NCBI GenBank assembly: GCA_900073065.1
Contig: FJOG01000008.1
Span: 2,158-66,157, forward strand
Direction: 5' to 3'
From: Phialocephala subalpina
Taxonomy: Eukaryota; Ascomycota; Leotiomycetes; Helotiales; Mollisiaceae
DNA: 64,000 bases
How positions within the stretch are numbered: position 1 is the first letter of the stretch; every line of letters begins with the position of its first letter. Below the pieces are notes generated by a model. The model was not told the origin of the DNA. It saw nothing but the letters and a program-made list of their open reading frames with translations, and made no database searches. Shown in pieces: positions 32,826-43,177 of this stretch. Both the position numbers and the translations under genes were made by a program.

Positions 32826-33072
32826 ATGGTGGCGAGGGACATCAAGGAAGTGAGAAACATCGATAGGAGAAAGGACGTTGGATGGAGAAGGGACATTCAC
32901 GAGAGGAAGGGTATTGAGGAGCCGAAAGATAGTCAGCGGCTGAAGGTCGTCGTGGAAACGAGGGATATTCAAGACAGTAGGGATGATAAAAATAGGAGCG
33001 GCACTGAAGAGAGTAGTGATATTGAGGAGAGGAAGGATACCGAAGCGAGGAATGACGTTGACGACAAAACCT
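32826..33072. repeat. Degenerate 18-bp tandem array (about 14 units)
   Basis: Units close to ggatattgaggagaggaa repeat every 18 bases, for example starting near 32877, 32895, 32913 and again 33018-33054. Because 18 is a multiple of three, both strands stay open. The plus strand gives a hexapeptide repeat of the DIEERK type (82 codons), while the minus strand gives a Leu/Pro-rich LLNIPxL-type repeat within a 145-codon frame (32688-33125). No splice or start context supports either as a gene. Confidence 0.75.
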
Positions 33073-33689
33073 AGACAGCCAGGATGATGGTGAAAAGTCA
33101 CAGGAGAGGATGATTCTGAGCTCATACACAGAACTTTATCGAGGATGAGAGATTATAAGTTAGGTAATGAGAAATGTCCATTTTCAAGTTGAATTTGCCA
33201 TCAATTTATGGGCGTTACAACCAAACTCCCTGCCTTGCCTTGCTTCACTTCCTGTCAACCTGACCTTCAAATCCTCAGGCCATGCGGCGCACACAGCCTT
33301 CGTTGAAGTCATCGAAGGCATAGGCCGAACTTTTATATGGCGGGAGTAACTGCCGAACACAGTATCGAGCTTAATGAAGTTTATATTGGGGAGGTTACTT
33401 GAGCTGAAGGGGTGAATGTCGTTTAACCAGAGGAACGAGTGCCTGCCACATTTAGCTTAGCGCAAAACCTCTCTACCACCTTCAACCCTCCTCCTCTCGT
33501 TTCTCCTCTTCAACAACACAACCTCTCCCACACTCTTCACTTGCAGTCAATCAACAACGGTGTTGACCCAAATCATATCTAAAGTTCTAGACCACCTTCA
33601 TCAACTCGTGGTAAGATGTTTTTCGTTCCTATCAACCTTGAAAGTCTAGTCTTCGAACCTACGCTTACACAATTCACCACCACAGCATC
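33073..33689. other. Intergenic / leader of the first BTB gene
   Basis: No gene recognised. Pyrimidine-rich sequence at about 33480-33600 (cctccttctctcg type) looks like the promoter and leader of the BTB gene beginning at 33690. Confidence 0.4.
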
Positions 33690-34736
33690 ATGTCTTCTTC
33701 CGCCCTTGACCTTAACCAACCAAGACGCCCAGTCAAACGACCTAACCCCGATATCGCGATCCCTTCCATTGAGCTGTTCGTCAAGAAGCGCCGCGTCGAA
33801 GACGAGTCTGGTCATCTACCAAGCCTAAAAAAGAAGGAAGTGGTTCCCAGTGTTGGACTTCATCCTCTGATACATACGTCAGTATATGCCGATTTCAAAT
33901 CGGACGACGAGTTGAGCTTGTTGCTGATGAAGTATCCAAGCCTCCTCGAAACTGGCAAATGGCCCGACCTTGTCATCAAATGCCGCGGCAAGGAGTGGAA
34001 GGTCCACCGCGTTGTCGCTTGTCTTCCCTCGAAAGTGCTCTCCACTATAGTTGATAGTGGCTTTCTTGTAAGTCTCTCTGCTTAAATTTTTCAACTTAGT
34101 ACTTGTCAAGACCATGTAAATATCTGAAATCCCCATCACTGCGTCTGATATGCTGGTGAGATCCAGAAGATTGTCGAGACTGACTTTCAAGCTTCTGTAC
34201 AGGAAGGTACGACAGGTGTCATTGATCTCAGTGCCAGCGAGCCTGACATCGTCGACTGCATGATTCGCTTCCTCTACACCAACGACTACTCCTACACAGA
34301 GAAGGCAGAATCCGTCCCTGTGGCCAACACTGGCTTCTTCCATCGAATCTACTCAGGCGAAACCCTCGTGACCAACGCCAAAGTCTACGTCTTAGCAGAA
34401 TTTCTTGATCTTCCAGCATTGAAGAAGACTGCAGCAGAAAAATTCGCCAGTCATCTCGCCCGGGAAGGTCTCTCGCCTGGCTTCACGGAGAGCTTGCGGA
34501 TTATGTACTCCGAGACTCCAGAAAGTGATCGAGACTTGAAAGACTTGGCTCTCGGCTATGCTCTCCAGCATGCTGCTGGCTTGCTCGAGAGAGAGGACTT
34601 TGCGGCGTTTTGCAAAGACAAGGAGTCAAAGGAGTTCACATTCGAGATGCTCAAAGCGACGACTGAGAAGTCTTCAAAGCCTGTCAGGGCCCGTAAAGGC
34701 ATTCGAAAGTATACTTACCTGTCAAAGCTTGGGTAG
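33690..34736 (+). CDS. BTB/POZ domain protein (array member 1)
   Basis: Two exons, 33690-34067 and 34203-34736, 303 residues. A basic nuclear-signal-like patch (VKKRRVEDES) lies near residue 33. The BTB core begins LLETGKWPDLVIKCRGKEWKVHRVVACLPSKVL and, after the intron, GTTGVIDLSASEPDIVDCMIRFLYTNDYSY, then the conserved YVLAEFLDLPALKKTAAEKF helix. The intron starts GTAAGT at 34068. I chose the acceptor at 34202 (GFL then EGTTG); an acceptor just upstream (AG before ATTGTCGAG) would add 11 residues. Fungal BTB-only proteins often dimerise or act as Cullin-3 adaptors. Unlike members 2 and 5 it lacks a C-terminal zinc ribbon and ends KYTYLSKLG. Confidence 0.85.
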
Positions 34737-35234
34737 AATGGGGAGGAAGTGATTCATTTATCGCTATGCTGCGTTTATGCATGACATTTTCCATCTATGC
34801 AATATCATTTAATCTTACTGCGGTGTTTTGATAAAAGGGAATGATATTCAATCGGGGGAAGGATATTGACACATAGCTGCATCTTCGTCTTTCAAGGATT
34901 ATTCGGAAAATAGAGTGCGTTGCCGTCATTCAAGAACAGACATTCGAGTGTGATCTGATGCTTTCTTACTCTTCTCGGTTGGCCTGCTCGCTTCTCCAAC
35001 CATGACCTTCAGCCTTTGAAGGTGAGTTGCTGAAGTCGCACTACGCAATAAAACCCCCAACTTTCCTCCTTTCCAACCTCAACTCAACCAGAACTGGAGT
35101 GAGCCTGAGACCCACTTTCCCGCTACGACCAACTCTCCCACTGCAATCAGCCTTCTCACCGCCGCGTGTCCCTACATCTGCAGCTCAAGTAAGTACGGAG
35201 AATGGGATCAAAAGTCCTGCGACTATAGGGCCTT
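34737..35234. other. Intergenic, nothing recognised
   Basis: Balanced sequence between the first BTB gene and the AT-rich island. A short open frame at 35027-35266 has no support. Confidence 0.4.
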
Positions 35235-36133
35235 ACAGCCTATCAAGCCCTGTAGGTGGAAATTAGAGCGCTTGGGAGCACTGGTAGGGTTTAAGCCTAT
35301 AAGCTAAACTTTGGCAATTATTATAATATAATTCCAAGGGCTTTAACGAACCAAAAAGTAAAGATATATTTAAATTATTAAATACGAATAAATTCTTGAT
35401 TTCTTTTATCTTTTTTTTTTAATTTAAAAATCTTTTTAATTCAAATTTTAATTTTATTTATTATTTGGTTTTTCTAATATTTTAATTATATTTCTTTTGT
35501 AATTTCCTTTTTATTAAAAGTATTCCTTTTAATAATATTCTTTTTTATTTAGAATTAAATAAATTTAATAATACTAAAATTAAAAGAATATTCTAATTAT
35601 AAAAGTTTTAATTTTTGAAAGAAATTAAGAAATTCTTATTAATAATAAAATAAATAAATCTAATTATTAAATTTTTAATCATTATATTTCTTAAATTATT
35701 TATATTTTATTTTATTATAAATTTATCAAATTCTAAATTTTATTTATATTATATAATTTTTATATAAATTATTAAAATTAGAAAAAATTAGAAAAAGAAT
35801 TATTAAAAAATTCTAATTTATTTTATTTTAAATTAAAATTAAGATTAAAATCAAAATCTTATTTAAAATTAAAATAATAAAAAGAAAAAAGTTTTTATTT
35901 ATAAAAGTTATCAAAATCTAAGGAATATAAATCGTTTAATAGGTAATAATTTATTATAATGATAATAATAATAAAGATAAAGAATAAATAGAGTTTATAA
36001 GGAATTCTAATGATTTTATATCTCATTCTAAGGTGGAATTACCTCTTATAGACTCACAGCCCCCAAAACTACCCCTCCATTTAGACTTGAGACTACTAAG
36101 GGACCCTTGTAGCTACAGGATTTGAGAGCCTGT
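35235..36133. mobile_element. Possible RIP-eroded element (AT island with imperfect inverted ends)
   Basis: The interior (35290-36060) is nearly pure A/T with no coding frame. The balanced flanks carry an imperfect inverted repeat: 35235-35255 (acagcctatcaagccctgtag) against the complement of 36113-36133, matching at 17 of 21 positions by eye. No target duplication was identified, so this is only a candidate element inserted in the BTB array. Confidence 0.4.
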
Positions 36134-36136
36134 GGG

Positions 36137-36300
36137 AATGTCTCCTTAATAAGATGCTCTCACTGACTCATTCCGATCAGGCCAGGCTGCCTAGTAAACC
36201 AATGAGCCATAGGTGACGTGGCTTCATGCCAACATGTGACTCTTTCCCCCATGCATCTCCACCGATTATAACTCTTCAACTGACATCTCTCTCTACCGAA
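36137..36300 (+). repeat. Dispersed repeat, copy B
   Basis: Resembles 4386-4545 along its length, with the same order of gtctccttaataa, cctag.aaaccaatg, ggcttcatgccaacat and ccaccgatta. It lies between the AT island and the ATG of the second BTB gene (59 bp upstream), so it may now form part of that gene's promoter or leader. Confidence 0.65.
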
Positions 36301-36358
36301 GGAACAATAATCTAAATCGAACGCGTTCTAGCCGATATCACCACCGAAGTCACTCGAG

Positions 36359-37206
36359 ATGTCTTCCACCGCGAAGGATAAAGGTCCCATCAGTGGCCTC
36401 GCAGCCGTCTCTGCTTCGTTGGTGCCCTCTTCCCCCGAAACGCGCCTGTACTAACAAATGCCAGGCTCCTTGAGACTGGCCTCTACTCTGATCTGACGAT
36501 CAAGTGTCAGGGTAGAATTTGGAAGGCCCACCGAAATGTCGTCTTCCTTCAAAGCAAGCCTCTCGCTGCTCATCTGTCTGGAGCTTTCAAGGTACCTCTT
36601 CATGTCCCTTTTCAGCGAACGGCAATTGATGTGTTGGTCTTGCAGGAGAGCGAAACCGGCGAAATTGACCTTCCCGATGATGACCCAAAGACCCTTGACC
36701 GCCTCATCCAATTCCTCTACAAGGAGACTTTTGATGACGAGCCCACTTTCACTGGCGTACTAGCTGCGAATCAAGACAGTCGCCTAATTACTTGCACCAA
36801 GGTCTACATCCTGGCTGAAAAATATGACATTCCGGCTTCAAAGGAGTTAGCTAAAAGCAAGTTCGAGAAGGCTATTGCTACGGACTGGAACGACGGTTCC
36901 TTAGCTGCCATTCTGGAGATGATTTACACCGAACTACCTGAGTTTGACTGTGGCCTCAAGGACGTTGCGCTTAAGGCTACTTCTGAGCATATCGAGGAGC
37001 TCGTTGATAGAGGAGAATTTGCTGATGTCTGCAAGCAGAATGGAGAAATTGCATTTGATGTTATCAAGGGCTGCTTGGAGGGTAAGAACTTGACTAAATC
37101 GATGGGTATCTGTCCTCAGTGCGGACAGATTCGTGCTTCCAGTGTTTCCTGGCAATACAACACCAAGAAATTCTACTGTGGTCAGTGTGGTCGGACCTTT
37201 GCCTAG
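36359..37206 (+). CDS. BTB/POZ domain protein with C-terminal zinc ribbon (array member 2)
   Basis: Three exons: 36359-36417, 36465-36591 and 36646-37206, 248 residues. Intron 1 has a classical branch point (CTAAC) before CAG. The BTB core reads LLETGLYSDLTIKCQGRIWKAHRNVV, then ESETGEIDLPDDDPKTLDRLIQFLY and VYILAEKYDIPASKELA. The C-terminus carries CPQCGQ and, about 20 residues later, CGQCGR, a compact Cys4 zinc ribbon. Exon boundaries match members 3 and 4, showing common descent. The BTB fold should mediate oligomerisation or Cullin-3 binding; the ribbon may bind nucleic acid or protein. Intact frame. A dispersed repeat lies just upstream. Confidence 0.88.
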
Positions 37207-37573
37207 GTATGGAGCGGAATATGCAACGAGTGGTTGGGCTACGGTAGGAGTCCTGTAGGACGTAGTGAACATATGGTGCCAGGATGAAGTGTGGAAATGA
37301 AGATGCGCTTCTTCAAACCTGAACCTCTCCGTACTTCGCTGATCAATAAACTTATTTGCTCCTGATGCATGCTTCCTTCTGCGAATGCAATAAACGCTTT
37401 ACAGATTAGACGTACTGTACAACTTAAAGACACGGAAGTGACTTCAGCACAGCCTCCGACATTTTTAAACTGTTCAGCATTGGACTCGAGGCCCTACTTC
37501 CGAGTATAAAATCCAGCCTCGCCTCTCGATCTCTTCTCAAACTCAGGAACTCCAACAAACATCACCATCCAAA

Positions 37574-38601
37574 ATGTCAACTAAGCGGCCCAGATCTTCG
37601 CGTTATCTTCCTCGGAAAACCATATCTCCTGCCAACGTAAGTCGAACCTCATTGACTTCTGTTCTGTGGTACTTCGTATAACTCAGAAGCTGACATGCTT
37701 TTCACTTCTAGAACAAGCGCGGCTTCGACGAGATGACGGGTTTCTCTCCCATAGCCGCCTCGTAAGTCTTAGAGACCACATCACCTTTGAACGGTCCTGA
37801 CTCGATCTTCAACCTTCTAGATACCGGAAAGTACAGCGATCTCATTATTAAGTGCAAGGGCGATGTGTTCAATGCCCATCGCAGTGGTAGGTCAAACTTT
37901 GCCCAGCTCCCTTTCCTGCGAGCTCCATTCTTCGACCCCAAATATCCAGCAAGAACAGTACTGATAAATTCCCAAAGTGGTCTGCATCCAAACCCCCGTG
38001 TTTGCTGCCATGGTGGATGGGAAATTCCTCGTAAGTCGCTGCTACACCCCCCTCTTAGATTCTCAGGAAGTCGTTGATTCTATGCAGGAAGCAAGCACTG
38101 GAGTGATCGAACTTGTTGATGACGATCCGGAAGTCGTCAAGCAGGTCATAAACTATCTCTACAAGGGAAATTATTCCGATTACAGTGGATCAATGAACGA
38201 AGAAACGAAGAAATCGGCAGCTTTGGTCATGAATACAAAGGTCTACATCTCGGCGGACAAGTGGGACATTCCAGCTCTGAACGCGCCCGCGGCCAAGAAA
38301 CACGAGACGGCCCTGGCTTTATGGGGCTTGACGGAAGGTTCACTGAGAGTCTAGGGATGATTTTCAAGGATCTTCCACAGAGTGATATAAAGCTCAAGGA
38401 GGTAGCTCAGGGCTTGCAGGCAAGGAGTATCGGTAGTTGGTGAAGAACCCAGATTTCTCGGCATTATGTGAACAGCATGGTGCGGTTGCGTTTGCGGTTC
38501 TCAAGGCAGTCGCCGCAGTACCTTCAGTGGCAGCACCTTCTGCTTACAACTCGCCCTATATTGTAGCTTGGCTAGACGTTGCTTTTAAACAGAGACTTTG
38601 A
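37574..38601 (+). pseudogene. Decayed BTB/POZ gene (array member 3)
   Basis: Start MSTKRPRSSRYLPRK at 37574, a GTAAGT intron, then NKRGFDEMTGFSP. The frame meets TAA at 37763-37765 unless spliced, and no in-phase acceptor was found. BTB blocks follow: LLDTGKYSDLIIKCKGDVFNAHR, (after an intron at 37887-37977) VCIQTPVFAAMVDGKFL, then EASTGVIELVDDDPEVVKQVINYLY and VYISADKWDIPALN. A one-base loss near 38335 shifts frame (LTEG, then FTESLGMIFKDLPQSD), and a second shift near 38430 is needed to read LVKNPDFSALCEQHGAVAF to a stop at 38599-38601. There is no zinc ribbon. Two frameshifts and a stop mark it as a pseudogene. Confidence 0.82.
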
Positions 38602-38796
38602 ATTCTATCTCGTACGGGGCAGCTGTTTGCAGCACGTCTAGCTGTAACACCAGTCTTCAAATGAAAGACATGCCTAGAATGGAGTTCCCAGTTTGAAAAT
38701 AATGTGCTTCTTGTATGTTTGAAGGAAATCACAAAAGCCAGTAGAAGCAATACAAAGAGTCCATACTTTCCTAATTTAACAAGGCCAAAGTAGTGA

Positions 38797-39347
38797 ATGA
38801 GACGTTCGCAGGGCCGCGCCTTCCTTCAAAGACCCGACCTCGCCTATTTTGAAATCCAACCACAACCACACCTTTCACCTCAACCTCAACCTCACCAGGC
38901 TCTTCCCACAATAACGACAACAGGCTCAATATTAAACACAGGAGAAAATCCCATCACGCGTAGAGCATTGTTGACGCGTCGAAGAGAGCCAGTAAACCCG
39001 GCCCCGCAATGGTATGTTGCCGTGGCCCCGCGCGCTCCAGCATCCAACTTCGATGATAATGCGTTCAAATGCCGACCTTTCTCTCACCTTCAGAGCAAAC
39101 GCACACACGACGAGATGTCAGCTGGGTCCCAAGAGACAGGTTTCCCAACCCTGACGGCGGAGTGCGTCCCCTGATCGCGGCATCAACAACCAAACACGCG
39201 CAATGCTGACACGATGACAGTCTTCTGACCTCTGGAAAGTTCTCTGACCTCCAAATCAAGTGCCAGGGACATGTATGGAATGCGCATAGACTGGTCATTT
39301 GTCTGCAATCGAAGCCTCTCGCAGCTGTTATTGATGGTGCATTCTTG
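38797..39347 (+). pseudogene. Truncated BTB/POZ gene (array member 4)
   Basis: Exon 1 (38797-39161) encodes a Pro/Gln-rich N-terminus with a PQPQPH patch and ends LTAD after splicing. Exon 2 (39221-39347) gives LLTSGKFSDLQIKCQGHVWNAHRLVI and PLAAVIDGAFL, then a GTGAGC donor. The downstream half of the BTB fold (the xxTGxIDL and VYxLAEKY blocks) does not follow; an acceptor near 39408 leads to only a few codons. It is a 5' fragment of a BTB gene, probably non-functional, although a short protein of about 165 residues could be made. Its exon limits match those of member 2. Confidence 0.7.
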
Positions 39348-39791
39348 GTGAGCATGTCCTCTTGCTCTGATTTTCGCTGCTATCTTACTTCAAATTCTCA
39401 CCTGGCAGCTTGGAGATGGGTTATTCTGAGGCTTCAAAGCTTGAAGGCTTATGTGTTTAGAAATATCTAGAAGAGAGATGGAGTTTCTGCCCCTGAGGAG
39501 CAGAAGAGCTAGCGACCAGGCTAGTCCCACTTCGCCTAGCCTGTCGGCAGACGTTCATCGACCCCGATTGGCTGGGAGATACGGTGCCTCCAATCATAGA
39601 TTTTCTGCCCAAGTTAAACTTAAAACATTATCACCACTTCACGTACATCATGGCTCGACGTTAAGCCTCTACGCCGTAACAAAGGACCTCAATATGCTTC
39701 ACCTTGTGGTCGCACACAATTGGGTCATTGGAGAGATATTTTGCTGTCACAAATGCCGTGGTGCAATAGAACGCCTCTGCATGCTGGCAAG
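39348..39791. other. Intergenic; breakpoint side of the truncated BTB gene
   Basis: Where the second half of the BTB gene is expected, unrelated sequence follows. No gene recognised. Confidence 0.4.
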
Positions 39792-41792
39792 ATGACGACT
39801 CAAAATGCCTCGAAGAAGGTTTCAGAGAACAGAAAGCGTGCATCCGCGCCAAAGACCAGATCAGGATGCTTGACATGCAGGTAAGTGTCCTTTGGATTCA
39901 CTTCCTCGTCCGTGTGCCAATAGTAGAAGGCTGAGCAATCTGTATGGCGGGCATAGTTGTGGCGGCTCGCTGGACGGAATATCAGGCTGATTGCATTCTT
40001 CAGGAAACGGCGGGTCAAATGTGATGAACAAAGACCTCGTGAGTATCTTTCTTCCCCGAGCCCATCGATTTATAATAAGGACCGATCACTGACCCACATC
40101 ATAGAATGTGACAGGTGCATCAAAAGCAGCTTCTCATGTGACGGCTACCAGACCCCCAAACTACGTCGGAAAATCCAGGAGATATCCAGTTTACCAAAGC
40201 TGGCTCCCAGATTGTTCGTTTCTCCAGAGTCAGACACGAAATCAAAGTCGATACCAATTCCCACCCTGCACCAGTGGAATACTAGCGGAGGTCTGCTTTT
40301 GCTGCAACCACGAAACACCTTGTTCAGGACAGACCAAGAAGCTCGCTACTTCCGGCTGTTTTGTGACAAAGTCACCATCCAATTGACTGGATTCTTCGAC
40401 TTGCCTCTTTGGAACCGACTCATTCTTCAGACAGCCGAGCAAGAAGAGTCTGTTCGTCTTGGCATCATCTCAATCGGCGCACTTCAACAAACCATCGACT
40501 TAAGGAACAGTCAAGATAGTCGATACATCGCGCCTTTTGCAGCCTTGGATGAGCACCATCGTTTCGCTGTCCAAGAATATAGCAAAGCTATCAAGCAGAT
40601 GAGAGTTGCAATTTCTACACAGAAACATAATCTCAGGACTACCCTACTCACCTGCTTGCTCATCATTTGCTTCGAAAGTTTACACGGAAATCACGAATCT
40701 GCCATTGCACAGATGCAGGTTGGTATCCGCCTCTTGGAAGACTTCATCGCGAGTAGACGAGAGTCTCTTTCCGTCCTAGACACTACCAGCTCAATCGATT
40801 CAGCTGTCGCTGAGAGTCCCTCCTTTGCACTGCATTCGCCTGCTCCCGACATTATCGAAGATGATCTAGTTCAGGCTTTCGCACGACTCGATATGCAAGC
40901 AAATTCTTTCATCGATTCAAGACCGATCGATTACCATCTGGAGATGAGGTACCATGGTGCAGACTGCATCTCCCGCATGCCTGCCAGTTTTTCTAGCATA
41001 CCCGAGGCGAGGAGATACTATGAGCTCGTCACGCGACGTCTCATGCACTGGATCAGTTCAGTATTCCACCGCCGTACTTGTGAAAACGGTCAAAGTCAAG
41101 GTAGTCAACTGCTCAGTCAGATTTCTCCTAGAAATCAGCACCAGGCGCCTGATAGCGAATGTGGCGGTATACTGAACAGAGAGAACCCTATACATCCTCC
41201 ATCTTCTAGCACGTATGCAGAGCAGCAATTCCACCTGGACGAACTCGAGCGCTGGCGATGTTCATTTACTCCCTTATTGAACAGCTATCGCGATCAAACT
41301 CAGAGCAAAGAATATCTAGCCGTCACAAGCCTTCAAGTCCGGTTCATGTCATCACGATTTGCGCTTTCGGCAAATCTCAGTACCGATCAACTCATTTACG
41401 ATGATCGAATCGAGGAAGTCAGAGAGATCACCCGTCTCGCTAAGATCTTGCACTTGCATCCATCTACAAAAGGAGAGTTTGCATTCGATCTAGGCTACAT
41501 ACCTCAGCTCTACGTCATCGCCATCAAATGTCGAGATCGGAGCCTTCGGCGTGAAGCTATTCAATTGCTGCGGTCTAGATCGTGGAGAGAGGGCGTATGG
41601 GACTCGAAATTGGCTGCCAGCATGGCGGTAGCCCTTATGGAGATCGAAGAGGAGGGACTACATGGGGATTTTTTGCCGAATGAAGCGAGAGTTCGGGGAA
41701 CGAAGATGAAATTCGATCTTCAGAAGAGGGAAGGTCATTTGACGTGCTTCATGGCCGGTGGAGAAGTCAAGGAGCGGACAATAAGGTGGTGA
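39792..41792 (+). CDS. Zn(II)2Cys6 transcription factor
   Basis: Three exons: 39792-39880, 40004-40038 and 40105-41792, 603 residues. Two introns interrupt the zinc cluster, which after splicing reads [29 protein letters not shown], with spacing C-x2-C-x6-C-x6-C-x2-C-x6-C near residues 27-54. A basic N-terminus (SENRKRASAPKTRSG) precedes it. The C-terminal region (RYFRLFCDKVTIQLTGFFD, then ESVRLGIISIGAL, HRFAVQEYSKAIKQMR, TTLLTCLLIICFESLHGN and IAQMQVGIRLLED) matches the fungal_trans_2-like regulator class. It is a nuclear regulator of unknown targets. It lies beside a truncated BTB gene, with no metabolic cluster adjacent except the UstYa-like locus 7 kb away. Confidence 0.9.
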
Positions 41793-42548
41793 GGCTTCCC
41801 ACGGAATCTGCGGATTTGAGACTGCTCTTTCAAGCTCCCAGCCTTGCCTGGATATGATACCTCGGTTTTCTTGACCGGCATCCTTCGGTGGCCGGGTCAC
41901 CAGGCGACTAGATGGCATCCCATTCCAGTTCCTGGAAAGCTTGAGCCAGGTCTGTGCTGGGAAGTTGAAAGAGCCCAATTGGGGAAGTTGGTGTCATCTG
42001 TCAAAAACGCCAGGCCAATGCTTGAGCTCGGATTTCTGGGCGTTGAAACGCCGCCCTCGAGGTCATGTGATGAGGCCACACACCGTGTTATGAAGGCAAG
42101 TATGGCCAGCTAATGCGTTGTCAAGCTCTCATAGGCCACTTTCCAAGCGGGTAGTGGAACGGGCTAAAAGAGCTTCATCCGCCTTCTTCCATATTTACTT
42201 CACGATCGATGTTTTGAGAAACCCAGCCTCACCCAAGAGTCTCGATCAATCATCCCATTGCCGCACCGCCTTTTTGTTTTTGCCAAAGATAAGACAGGTC
42301 TCCAGTTTCTCTACCAAATCCGCCGTACTGGACGGTGACCATGAGTTGCAATTACTATCCGACTATGAATGCTTCTAGGATTGAGACAAGTTCGACTTTG
42401 ACATGATGCGCATCGACAATCAGCCTACTGACGATCCACAGCCGATGGGTCAGAATACAAGTAAGCATGATAAGCCCAGGTCTTTCGACTTTATACTTTT
42501 GGGGCAGACTACAAGCAAAGATGAGGAGCCTAGGCCCTACTCACACCG
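41793..42548. other. Intergenic, nothing firm
   Basis: Several short frames. A weak internal similarity exists between the segments around 42450 and 42510 (GQNTSKHDKPR / GQTTSKDEEPR in one frame), possibly a small duplication. No gene called. Confidence 0.35.
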
Positions 42549-42975
42549 ATGGACGCCTCCTATTCGCACGATTCCTATTCGTACGACTCGTATCAGCACG
42601 ATTCTTACCAGAACTACGCGGGCTACGGCACCTCTTTTCAGCAGCCAACCTCGGAAGAAGCTGATGAGAATAGACCAGCGCCAAAGAGTCTTCAATGGAC
42701 ATCATGCACACCTCTGCTGAAACTCTATGAGTTTTTGGTCTCCAAAGGGAGAGAACCACATCTGGAGCTGAAACAGGGAAACGAAGTGACAGAAATGACG
42801 CCTGCAGTATTGTATTTGGACGCTCCAGAGTAAGACATGGCATTTGACCTATTCGTGCATCATACTAACCTGCTTCAGAAATCCAATCAAGGGGCAGCAT
42901 CCATGTCGATTACCAACTCCTTGCACCAACCAGCGAGCGACCTTCTCCAGGGTGGACTTGGGATATTTCTTCTAG
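42549..42975 (+). CDS. Small hypothetical protein with Tyr/Ser/Asp repeats
   Basis: Two exons, 42549-42829 and 42879-42975, would give 125 residues. The N-terminus repeats a short motif (HDSYSYDSYQHDSYQNY). The rest contains LQWTSCTPLLKLYEFLVSKGREPHLEL. The intron has a GTAAGA donor, a CTAAC branch point and TTCAG, which is the main support. There is no signal peptide and no known domain. It could equally be a chance frame or a fragment. Confidence 0.45.
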
Positions 42976-43177
42976 CGCGGACATGATGTCCTTACCGGTA
43001 ACATGTACGGAGAGTGTGGGGTCACAATAGAAGCACTTCACACTTGTATGAGGGCCTCACTGTCTGTCTTCTATATATTGTCCGAAGAACATCACGCCCG
43101 CCTTGGTAATACCAGTGATCAAAAACCCAGACCAAGTCTTTAGAGTTATCCTAGGAAGTCATGGCAGCGCCTACTAT

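Noticed and set aside
32688..33125. 145-codon Leu/Pro-rich minus-strand gene
   Set aside because: Its openness is explained by the 18-bp repeat; no other support. Kept as a finding, not a gene.
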